Shown: in pieces, positions 16,169 through 23,932 of the stretch
Layout of the letters: each line of letters starts with the position of its first letter
How positions within the stretch are numbered: position 1 is the first letter of the stretch
DNA from: an uncultured Clostridia bacterium
Lineage (GTDB): Bacteria; Bacillota; Clostridia; Oscillospirales; Oscillospiraceae
Assembly: GCA_937890525.1 (NCBI GenBank)
Contig: CALADI010000022.1
Coordinates: forward strand, 1-64,000
Length of the DNA stretch: 64,000 nucleotides
Direction of reading: 5' to 3'
Notes under the pieces: model-generated
What the model saw: the letters and a program-made list of their open reading frames with translations, nothing else
Databases searched by the model: none
What the model was told of the DNA's origin: nothing
Program-made: the position numbers and the translations under genes

Positions 16169-17047
16169 TCATTTCATTTCCCAAGGCTTGATCTGGGCGG
16201 CTTTCTCGTACAGCTTGAGGTAGCTGTCATAGCGGCTGGGGCTGATGTACCCTTGCGCCACCGCTTGGGTCACGGCGCAGCCCGGCTCTGCCCGGTGGGT
16301 GCAGTCCCGGAACTGGCATTGCCCCAGATAGGGGGCAAACTCCGGGAAGGCATAGGGCAGGTTCTCTTTCAGAATAAACTCCATCTGATCCGTATCAAAG
16401 GAGGAAAATCCCGGGGTATCCGCAATGAATGTCCCCTCCCCCGCCGCATAGATCTCGACATGGCGGGTGGTGTGGCGTCCTCTGCCCAATTTCTGAGATA
16501 CCTCGCCGGTTTGCAGGGAAAGATCCGGGCACAGGGCGTTGAGGATGCTGCTCTTGCCCACGCCGGAGTTGCCTGTGAAAGCGGCGAACTTCCCATTCAG
16601 CGCTTGGCGCAGCTGCTCCACACCCTCGCCGGTGACGGCGCTGGTCTGGATCACGGTGTAGCCTGCGCTGCGGTAGATCTGCGCCAGACGCTCCCCGGGA
16701 TCCATGTCCGCCTTATTGATGCAGATGCAGACCTCCACCCCTTGATCTCCGGCGATGGCTGCCACCCGGTCGATGAGGAAAGGCTCGGTCACCGGGTTCA
16801 CATTGGCGGCGAAGATCACCAGCAGATCCAGATTGGCCACGCTGGGGCGGACGAAGCAGTTCCGGCGGGGCAGGAGCTTTTCCAGCATTCCCCTGCCCTG
16901 CTCCACGCTGATGACTGCCAGATCCCCCACCAGAGGGGTCTGACCCCGGCGCATATGCCCCCGGGCCCGGCAGGTCACCACCCGGTCATCCAGCTGCACA
17001 TCGTAAAACCCGCTGAGGGATTTGATGATCCGTCCCGTCTCAACCAT
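16169..17047 (-). CDS. rsgA: Ribosome small subunit-dependent GTPase A
   Basis: RsgA is a circularly permuted GTPase that checks late 30S maturation. The 292-residue product has an OB-fold start (GRIIKSLSGFYDVQLDDRVV), then G4 NKAD, the P-loop GNSGVGKSSILN and G3 DTPGFSSF in the permuted order, and a zinc motif near the end (CQFRDCTHRAEPGC). An in-frame TTG lies 9 bases upstream, but the ATG at 17047 has AAAAGG at the right spacing. It overlaps the end of the kinase gene by 8 bases, the usual prkC-rsgA linkage. Confidence 0.96.
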   Translation of the reverse strand: MVETGRIIKSLSGFYDVQLDDRVVTCRARGHMRRGQTPLVGDLAVISVEQGRGMLEKLLPRRNCFVRPSVANLDLLVIFAANVNPVTEPFLIDRVAAIAGDQGVEVCICINKADMDPGERLAQIYRSAGYTVIQTSAVTGEGVEQLRQALNGKFAAFTGNSGVGKSSILNALCPDLSLQTGEVSQKLGRGRHTTRHVEIYAAGEGTFIADTPGFSSFDTDQMEFILKENLPYAFPEFAPYLGQCQFRDCTHRAEPGCAVTQAVAQGYISPSRYDSYLKLYEKAAQIKPWEMK

Positions 17048-19373
17048 TGAAATCAACCTTTTCCGTGCGGATCAACACGCCGTCGACCCAAATTTCCAAG
17101 CTGGCGCTTCCTCTGCCCTTGAGCTGGACAGCGTAGCTGGCAGTGCCCGGCTGGATCTCTTGGTCATCTACAATGGTCTTGCCCGCAAGGATCAAGGTCA
17201 GCTTGTAGGGCTCGGTCTTATCCTTGGGCAGGTCAATGGTCTTGTAGAAGGTGATCTCCGGCTCGGTTGCCTCGGTGGGCTCGGTGGTAGGCGCCGTGGT
17301 CTCCTTGGGGCCATCGGACACATACAGCACGATCTCGGTGGTGACCTCGATCTCTACACCGGATGCGATAGACTGGCGGATGACCTTACCCTTTTCCAAA
17401 TTGTTCTCTTCCCGGATCTCGGTGATGGTCTTAAATCCCCGGTCATTGAGCAGCTTCTTGGCTTCCTCCAGCGTCTTGCCCTCTACCAGCGGCACCCGCT
17501 CCCGGATGACGCCCTCAGAGAGGTAGACCACGATCTCCGTATTCAGATCCAGCGCTTCATTCACATTGACGGACAATCGGGTAACGGTGTCCTTCGCCTG
17601 ATCGCTCTCCTCGGTCTCAAAGCGGATGTTCTTGAAGCCGTTGTTGTTCAGCAGACGCTCCGCCTGATCCCGGGACTTGCCGATGATATTGGGTACTTTC
17701 ACCTTATCCGCTCCCTTGCTCAGGTAGATCACCACGGTCTGACCCCGCTCCAGCGGTGCACCCTGCTGGGGATCGGTCTTGACCACCTGCCCGGCAGGGA
17801 TCTTGTCGTCGAAGATCTCCTCATACTTGGCAACCAGATCGCCCTTCAGCGCATCGATGTAGTTCTGCGCCACCTCTTTGGTCATACCCTGCATGGGAGC
17901 CATAGCGGGCAGTTCATCCTTCTCTTCGCCCATGCTGACATAGACCGTCACCTGGCTGCCGATGGGGATCTGCTCGTTGGCCTTGGGCTTTTGATCCATG
18001 ATGACGCCCTCTTCGTATTTGTCGCTGTAAGCCGTGTCGCCCTGCACGATCTCAATATTGGGATACTGCTTGCGATCCAGTTCAGCGTACACCTTGCCGA
18101 TCAAATTGGGCACAGGAGTCAGCTTTGTCTCGTTGCGGAACAGCCCGCCATTGAGCAGCGATACCAAGAAAATCAGAATGGCGACACCCGCCACCGCCGA
18201 ACAGACTGCCACAGCAATGGTGATGGAGCGGTTGCGGTTCTGGCGCTGCTGGGCAGCAGACTGTCTCGTCCGTGCCGGAGCGCCGCTGCGCCCGGACTGG
18301 GGATCTCTGGAAGGTGCCCGCCGGGGATCGGACTGCTGCCCGGTGCGGCGCTGAGGGGCATCCGTCCGGGGATTCTGCTGAGGACTGCGCTGCTGCTGGG
18401 CAGGACGGCTGGGATGCGTCCCTGCCACCCGCTCGGCGGTGGTTCTCGGGGGAACTACCACCACACGCTCCTGCTGCGCCACCTGATCGAGCATGGTTGC
18501 AGCATCGATATCCCCTTTCTCGCTGTGATCAAAGAGAATGCTGGGATTCTTGCGGAATTCCTCCAGATCTACCAGCATCTGCGTGGCGCTGCTGTACCGC
18601 TGATCCGGATCCACCGCCATGGCCTTCATGATGATCTGCTCCAGACCGCCGGGGATGTTGGGGTTCAAGGTGGAGGGCATGGGCGCTCCGCCGTTGATGT
18701 GCTGGATCGCCACCGCCACCGGGGATTCCCCATCGTAGGGGGCTCTTCCGGTCATCATCTCGTACATGACCACGCCCAGCGAATATAGATCCGAGCGGTT
18801 ATCCACTCTTCCGCCCTTGGCCTGCTCCGGGGAGATGTAGTGCACCGACCCCAGCGCTTCCTTGGTCAGCGTATTGTTATTGGACATGATCCGGGCGATG
18901 CCGAAATCCGTCACCTTGATGCTGCCGTTTTTCAGCACCATCACATTGTGGGGCTTGATGTCCCGGTGGACAATGCCCCGGCTGTGGGCATGCTCCAGCG
19001 CCTTGGCGATCTGGATGCTGAAGTGGAGGGTTTCCTTCCAGTTCAGCGTGCCCTTCTTCTCCATGTACTGCTTCAGGGTGATGCCGTCAATCAACTCCAT
19101 GACGATGTAGTCGGCCTCGTCCGAAGTGGACACATCGTACACGGACATGATGTTGGGGTGGCTCAGCATGGCGACCGCCTGACTCTCCGCATGGAAGCGG
19201 CGGCGGAATTCCTCGTCCTGAGACAGATCATCCTTCAGGATCTTGATGGCCACCAACCGGTTCAGCCGATGGCATCTGGCCTTGTAGACCACCGCCATCC
19301 CACCGGTGCCGATCACCTCAAGGATCTCGTACCGACCATCCAAAAGCCGGCCGATGTATTTATCGTTATCCAT
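17040..19373 (-). CDS. prkC: Membrane Ser/Thr kinase with four PASTA domains
   Basis: This family senses muropeptides or lipid II outside and phosphorylates proteins inside. The 777-residue product has a Hanks kinase domain at about 10-275: G-loop GTGGMAVVY, lysine K44 in VAIKIL, HRD at 136-138, DFG at 156-158. A Gln/Arg/Pro-rich juxtamembrane region spans 300-380, one membrane segment about 384-407, and four PASTA repeats about 418-680 follow. A TTEPTEATEPE linker leads to a final beta-rich domain of about 75 residues. The ATG at 19373 is used because AAAGGAG fits it. The gene directly follows prpC, its antagonist. Confidence 0.95.
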   Translation of the reverse strand: MDNDKYIGRLLDGRYEILEVIGTGGMAVVYKARCHRLNRLVAIKILKDDLSQDEEFRRRFHAESQAVAMLSHPNIMSVYDVSTSDEADYIVMELIDGITLKQYMEKKGTLNWKETLHFSIQIAKALEHAHSRGIVHRDIKPHNVMVLKNGSIKVTDFGIARIMSNNNTLTKEALGSVHYISPEQAKGGRVDNRSDLYSLGVVMYEMMTGRAPYDGESPVAVAIQHINGGAPMPSTLNPNIPGGLEQIIMKAMAVDPDQRYSSATQMLVDLEEFRKNPSILFDHSEKGDIDAATMLDQVAQQERVVVVPPRTTAERVAGTHPSRPAQQQRSPQQNPRTDAPQRRTGQQSDPRRAPSRDPQSGRSGAPARTRQSAAQQRQNRNRSITIAVAVCSAVAGVAILIFLVSLLNGGLFRNETKLTPVPNLIGKVYAELDRKQYPNIEIVQGDTAYSDKYEEGVIMDQKPKANEQIPIGSQVTVYVSMGEEKDELPAMAPMQGMTKEVAQNYIDALKGDLVAKYEEIFDDKIPAGQVVKTDPQQGAPLERGQTVVIYLSKGADKVKVPNIIGKSRDQAERLLNNNGFKNIRFETEESDQAKDTVTRLSVNVNEALDLNTEIVVYLSEGVIRERVPLVEGKTLEEAKKLLNDRGFKTITEIREENNLEKGKVIRQSIASGVEIEVTTEIVLYVSDGPKETTAPTTEPTEATEPEITFYKTIDLPKDKTEPYKLTLILAGKTIVDDQEIQPGTASYAVQLKGRGSASLEIWVDGVLIRTEKVDFNG

Positions 19374-19399
19374 TTGTATGACTCCTTTCATCTACCGGC

Positions 19400-20131
19400 T
19401 CAGACCGTCACCAGAATGCTCGTCACATTGTCCGGTGCGCCCCGCATTTTAGCAATATCCAGCAATCGCTGGCAGCAGTTTTCTTTGTTGACGCCGTGAA
19501 CCACCTCGAAGAGGATCTCCAGTTCATCCACCACACCGCTGAGTCCGTCGCTGCACAGCAGCAGCGCGTCCCCACGATCCAGTTTTTCCCGGAAAATGTC
19601 GCATTCCACGGTGGTCTCCGTCCCGATGGCTCGGGTGATATAGTTTTTCCCCGGGAAGTTCCGGGCCTGCTCCGGGGTCAGTTCCCCCCGGCTGATCATT
19701 CGCTGAACCAGCGAATGATCCGTGGTGATCTGGCGGATGCCCTCGCTGTTGACCAGATAGCACCGGCTGTCACCAATGTTGATGATGGTGGCCTGTTTCC
19801 CGCAGACATGCGCCGCCACCAGCGTGGTGCCCATGCCCCGAAATTCTTCAAATTGATTGGCCTGCTCATAGACCGTGAAATTCGCCAGCTTTGCGCCGCT
19901 GATAAGCATCTGCTCCACGGCTTCCTGACTCATTCCGGATTTGTGTACCCGTTTCAGCTCCTGCACGAACACATCAATGGCCAAGGAGCTGGCTATGTTG
20001 CCGGATTTTGCTCCGCCCATGCCGTCGCAGACCACATAGACCCATGTGGTTCGATCCAACTGTACCATTTGAAAGGCATCTTGATTCTGAGTGCGGACAC
20101 AGCCTGTGTCCGTAAGACCCCAGCTTTGCAT
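19400..20131 (-). CDS. prpC: PP2C-family protein phosphatase
   Basis: The enzyme dephosphorylates the targets of the PASTA kinase. The 243-residue product shows the PPM motifs in order: the start DTGCVRTQNQDAF, VVCDGMGG, NIGDSRCYLV, LLCSDGLSGVV and GAPDNVTSILV, which include the metal-binding aspartates. It lies between rlmN and prkC, the usual Firmicutes order. Confidence 0.95.
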   Translation of the reverse strand: MQSWGLTDTGCVRTQNQDAFQMVQLDRTTWVYVVCDGMGGAKSGNIASSLAIDVFVQELKRVHKSGMSQEAVEQMLISGAKLANFTVYEQANQFEEFRGMGTTLVAAHVCGKQATIINIGDSRCYLVNSEGIRQITTDHSLVQRMISRGELTPEQARNFPGKNYITRAIGTETTVECDIFREKLDRGDALLLCSDGLSGVVDELEILFEVVHGVNKENCCQRLLDIAKMRGAPDNVTSILVTV

Positions 20132-20151
20132 CGGGCAAGCCCCCTTTCGTA

Positions 20152-21183
20152 TTAGTGTTGCCGGCTCTGCTCATACTTACGGCGAAGCTGTCCGCAGGAA
20201 GCGTCTATATCGCCCCCCAGCGTCCGGCGCACCGTGGCAGGGATCCCGCCCTCTTCCAGAATTTGCTGGAACCGCTGCACCGCCTGACGGGTGCTGGGCT
20301 TCAGCGGGCTTTCCTCCACATGGTTCAGCGGGATCAGATTCATGTGGGCGCCCATGCCCTTGAGCCGCTTCAGCAGCAGCCTTGCGTCTGCTTCGGAGTC
20401 GTTCACTCCGTGGATCATGGCATATTCAAAGGAGATCCGCCGGCCGGTGATCCGATAGTAGTCCCGGCAGGCATCCAAAAGTTCTTGGGTGGGATACGCC
20501 TTGTTCACCGGCATGATCCGGTCCCGGGTCTCGTCACTTGGCGCATGGAGCGAGATGGACAGGGTAAGCTGCAGCTTTTTCTCCGCCAGTTCCCGGATCT
20601 TGGGGATCAGCCCGCAGGTGGAAAGGCTGATGTGACGCATGGAGATGTTCATCCCCTCCGGGCTGTTTACCAGCTCCAGAAAGCGCAGCACATTCTCATA
20701 ATTGTCCAGCGGCTCCCCGATGCCCATAAGAACGATATGGGACACCGGCAGCCCGGAATCCACTTGGGTAAAAAGCACCTGATCCAAGATCTCTTGGGGC
20801 TCCAGCTTCCGCACCAGACCGCCCAGAGTAGATGCACAGAAGGCACAGCCCATCCGGCACCCCACCTCCGTGGAGATGCACACCGTATTGCCGTAGTGAT
20901 AGCGCATCAGCACCGTCTCCACGCAGTTGCCGTCCGCCAGACGCCACAGGTACTTGATGGTACCGTCCCGCTGGGACTGCTGTCTGCGTACCACCTCCGG
21001 CGGCGTAAAAGGGTATCGCTGGGACAGCTCCGTGCGAAGTTCCTTGGAGATGTTGGTCATCTCATCGTAGGAGCGGACGCCCTTATGCAGCCATGTATAG
21101 ATTTGTTTCGCCCGGAATCCCGGCTGCCCCATCTCTTTCAGCGCAGCAGTCAATTCCGGCAAAGTCATCGCTTTGATGTTCAT
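20152..21183 (-). CDS. rlmN: Dual 23S rRNA/tRNA adenine C2-methyltransferase
   Basis: RlmN is a radical-SAM enzyme that methylates C2 of A2503 in 23S rRNA and A37 of some tRNAs. The 343-residue product contains the cluster motif CRMGCAFCAS (CxxxCxxC), the GIGEPLDNYENV motif, SLHAPSDETRDRIMPVNKAY and a C-terminal TVRRTLGGDIDASCGQL with the catalytic cysteine. Its start overlaps the rsmB stop by 4 bases. Confidence 0.96.
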   Translation of the reverse strand: MNIKAMTLPELTAALKEMGQPGFRAKQIYTWLHKGVRSYDEMTNISKELRTELSQRYPFTPPEVVRRQQSQRDGTIKYLWRLADGNCVETVLMRYHYGNTVCISTEVGCRMGCAFCASTLGGLVRKLEPQEILDQVLFTQVDSGLPVSHIVLMGIGEPLDNYENVLRFLELVNSPEGMNISMRHISLSTCGLIPKIRELAEKKLQLTLSISLHAPSDETRDRIMPVNKAYPTQELLDACRDYYRITGRRISFEYAMIHGVNDSEADARLLLKRLKGMGAHMNLIPLNHVEESPLKPSTRQAVQRFQQILEEGGIPATVRRTLGGDIDASCGQLRRKYEQSRQH

Positions 21184-22496
21184 AGCTTCCTCCGCAGACG
21201 GCAGATGAAAAAGCCGTCCGTGTCGTATTCCCCCGGCACTAGTGTCAGCATCGGGCTGTCCTGTTTGCCGAATACCTCCGGCAATCCCAGCGGTTCCATC
21301 ACAAAATCCCCATGGGATCGCAGGAATTTCTCCACCACGCCCTCATTTTCCCGGCGCACCAGCGTGCAGGTGGAATAGATCAGCACCCCGCCGGGGCGGA
21401 CATACCGGGCTTGATTGGATAGGATCGCCAGCTGTAATTGGGGAAGTTCCTTCATGGTATCCGGGTCTTTTTCCCGGATATCCGGCTTTTTGCGGATGAT
21501 GCCGTAGCCGGAGCAGGGCACATCCACCAGCGCAAAGTCCACCTTGTTTTCCAGTTCCGGGTCGAAAACCGCCGCATCGAACAGCCGGGGGGTCATGGTG
21601 TCAAAGCCAAGGCGCTGCGCCCCCCGCTTCATCAGTTCCACCTTGTGTTCATGGATGTCCGAGGATAGGATCCGTCCCATCCCGCCCAACGCCATGGCTG
21701 CGGCAAAGCTCTTGCCGCCGGGAGCGGCACAGCAATCCGTCACCAGATGGTCCCCTGGGGTGATCCCGGCGCAGTCCACCGCCAGTTTCGCCGCCGCATC
21801 CTGCACATAGAACAACCCTTGCTGAAAGCTGCTCAGGCGGTCGATGCTGCCGGTGCCGCCCAAGATCAGGCAGTTCTCCAGCCACGGATGGGGACGGCTC
21901 TCCACCCCCTCCTCCGCCAGCCGGGCGGTCAGATCCGGGGTGGTGGTCTTTCGCGTGTTGACTTGGATCACCGTTTCCGGGGATGCGTTGTTGGCCATGA
22001 GCATGGGCTCCAGCCGTTGATGCCCCACATAGCTGTCCAACAGCCGAACCAGCCCCTCCGGGTGGGAATACCGGGTGGCCAGATCCTCCGGCGGAGTCAA
22101 TTCCGTCTGTCTGCGGACGGCGCTGCGCAGCACCCCGTTGACCAGAGATGCCGCATGGGGCTGCTTCTTGCAGTAGCGCTTGGCCAGCTCTACCGATTCG
22201 TTCACCGCCGCGCTGTCCGGGATCTTGTCCATCAGAAGGATCTGGTACAGCCCCAGATGCAGGATATCCCGCACCACCGGGCGCAGATCCTTCAGCCGCC
22301 CGGTGAGCAGCTGCCGGCAGTAGTGATCCAGCAGCATCCGATTCTGCACCACCCCGTAGCACAGCCGTGTGGCAAGGGCAGCGTCCCGCCTGTCCAGACC
22401 GCTGCGGGCAAGCTGCTGCTTCAGCAGACCGTTGGACCAGCCCTCTTTCTTCCCGCAGCCGATAAGCACCTCCAGCGCCGTCTGTCTGGGGGTCAT
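21180..22496 (-). CDS. rsmB: 16S rRNA m5C967 methyltransferase
   Basis: RsmB methylates C967 of 16S rRNA. The 438-residue product has an N-terminal NusB-like helical domain (first 150 residues, with HLGLYQILLMDKIPDSAAVN) and a C-terminal SAM-dependent domain with CCAAPGGKSFAAAMAL, ALVDVPCSGYGIIRKKPDIR (Pro-Cys) and YSTCTL (catalytic cysteine). It lies one base after fmt. Confidence 0.96.
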   Translation of the reverse strand: MTPRQTALEVLIGCGKKEGWSNGLLKQQLARSGLDRRDAALATRLCYGVVQNRMLLDHYCRQLLTGRLKDLRPVVRDILHLGLYQILLMDKIPDSAAVNESVELAKRYCKKQPHAASLVNGVLRSAVRRQTELTPPEDLATRYSHPEGLVRLLDSYVGHQRLEPMLMANNASPETVIQVNTRKTTTPDLTARLAEEGVESRPHPWLENCLILGGTGSIDRLSSFQQGLFYVQDAAAKLAVDCAGITPGDHLVTDCCAAPGGKSFAAAMALGGMGRILSSDIHEHKVELMKRGAQRLGFDTMTPRLFDAAVFDPELENKVDFALVDVPCSGYGIIRKKPDIREKDPDTMKELPQLQLAILSNQARYVRPGGVLIYSTCTLVRRENEGVVEKFLRSHGDFVMEPLGLPEVFGKQDSPMLTLVPGEYDTDGFFICRLRRKL

Positions 22497-22497
22497 A

Positions 22498-23415
22498 TCA
22501 GATCACCAGCGGATGCCCCCGGAAGTAATCCGGTGCAGCCATCCGTTTGCCGCCCTGTGCCTGTATCTGACGGATCTCGATGACCCTTGCATCGCCGCAG
22601 GCTATCTTCAGCCCCGTCTTGGTCAGCGCCACCGGAGTCCCGGCGGGCTTGTCCGTGGTCTCGTCCACCAGAACGGTCTGGTGGATCTTAAACATCGTTC
22701 CGTCGATCTCGGTGGTAGCCACCGGCCACGGATGCAGTCCCCGCACATGATTGTGGATCTGCTGTGCAGACCGATTCCAGTCGATGGGGCTCATGGTCTT
22801 ATCCAGCATGGGGGCATAGCTCACCTTGGACTCGTCCTGAGGGGTGCCCTCCACCTTGCCTTGGGTAAACCGGGTCAGGGTCTTGCTCAGCAGGTCTGCC
22901 CCCAGCACCGCCAGATCGTCCAGCAGTTCCCCGGCAGTCTCATTTTCTCCAATGGGGGTCTTGGCCACATCGATCACATCCCCTGCGTCCATCTCCCGGC
23001 ACAGGTACATGGCGCTGACACCGGATTCCGTCAAGCCGTCCAGCACCGCCCACTGATAGGGGGCGCTGCCCCGATAGGCAGGCAGCAGGCTTGCATGGAT
23101 ATTGATGCACCCCAGCGTGGGCACATCCAGCACCTTTTGGGGCAGGATCCGCCCGTAGGCCACCACGGCGCAGATATCCGGCTTCAGATCTTTGAGCTGC
23201 TGCACCGATGCTTCCTCCCGGAAGTTCTCCGGCTGGAATACCGGGATGCCGTGGCTCAGCGCCACCTCCTTCACCGGAGATGCCACCAGCTTCATGCCCC
23301 GTCCCTTGGGACGATCCGGCTGGGTATATACGCCGACCACATCAAATCCGTCGGCAAGGATCTTCTTCAGGCAGGTCGCCGAGATCTCCGGCGTGCCCAT
23401 AAATACAACTCGCAT
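22498..23415 (-). CDS. fmt: Methionyl-tRNA formyltransferase
   Basis: Fmt formylates initiator methionyl-tRNA. The 305-residue product begins MRVVFMGTPEISATCLKKIL and contains NIHASLLPAYRGSAPYQWAV and LDAGDVIDVAKTPI-like DAGDVIDVAKTPIG, the catalytic loop region. A longer frame with an earlier start exists, but GGGAGGG lies 6 bases before the ATG at 23415 and the family starts there. It pairs with def upstream. Confidence 0.96.
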   Translation of the reverse strand: MRVVFMGTPEISATCLKKILADGFDVVGVYTQPDRPKGRGMKLVASPVKEVALSHGIPVFQPENFREEASVQQLKDLKPDICAVVAYGRILPQKVLDVPTLGCINIHASLLPAYRGSAPYQWAVLDGLTESGVSAMYLCREMDAGDVIDVAKTPIGENETAGELLDDLAVLGADLLSKTLTRFTQGKVEGTPQDESKVSYAPMLDKTMSPIDWNRSAQQIHNHVRGLHPWPVATTEIDGTMFKIHQTVLVDETTDKPAGTPVALTKTGLKIACGDARVIEIRQIQAQGGKRMAAPDYFRGHPLVI

Positions 23416-23443
23416 GGAATCCCTCCCCATGGTTTCACGATTC

Positions 23444-23914
23444 TTACAGTTCTTCCAGTTCATCCTCCGACAGGAACCGCTCCATCACCTGGGTGTACAC
23501 GATTCCGTCCAGATGATCCAGTTCGTGGCAGAAGCACCGGGCGATCAGTTCCTCCCCCTCCGCTTCGAACCAGTCTCCGTTGCGGTCCTGTGCCCGAACC
23601 TTTGCAAACATGGGGCGCTTCACCAGACCGTATTTACCGGGAACGGACAGGCAGCCCTCTGCCCCCTCCTGCTCGCCGGAAGTCTCCACCAGTTCCGGGT
23701 TCACCAGTTCCAGCACCTCGTCCCCGGTATCAACCACCACCACACGGCGGAGGATCCCCACCTGCGGTGCGGCCAGTCCCACGCCGTTGGCGTCTTCCAG
23801 AGTCTCTTTCATATCCTCCAGCAGCGTGTGCAGTTTGCTGTCGAAGGAGGTCACCGGCTTACATACCTTGTGCAGCGCCGGTTCCTGATCCGTGTGAATT
23901 CTACGCAATGCCAT
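23444..23914 (-). CDS. def: Peptide deformylase
   Basis: The enzyme removes the N-formyl group from nascent chains. The 156-residue product has the three motifs GVGLAAPQVG, EGCLSVPG and CHELDHLDG, providing Q, C and HExxH for the active-site metal. It lies between priA and fmt, so the formyl cycle enzymes are co-transcribed. Confidence 0.97.
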   Translation of the reverse strand: MALRRIHTDQEPALHKVCKPVTSFDSKLHTLLEDMKETLEDANGVGLAAPQVGILRRVVVVDTGDEVLELVNPELVETSGEQEGAEGCLSVPGKYGLVKRPMFAKVRAQDRNGDWFEAEGEELIARCFCHELDHLDGIVYTQVMERFLSEDELEEL

Positions 23915-23932
23915 TGCTCATAACCCCTTTTC

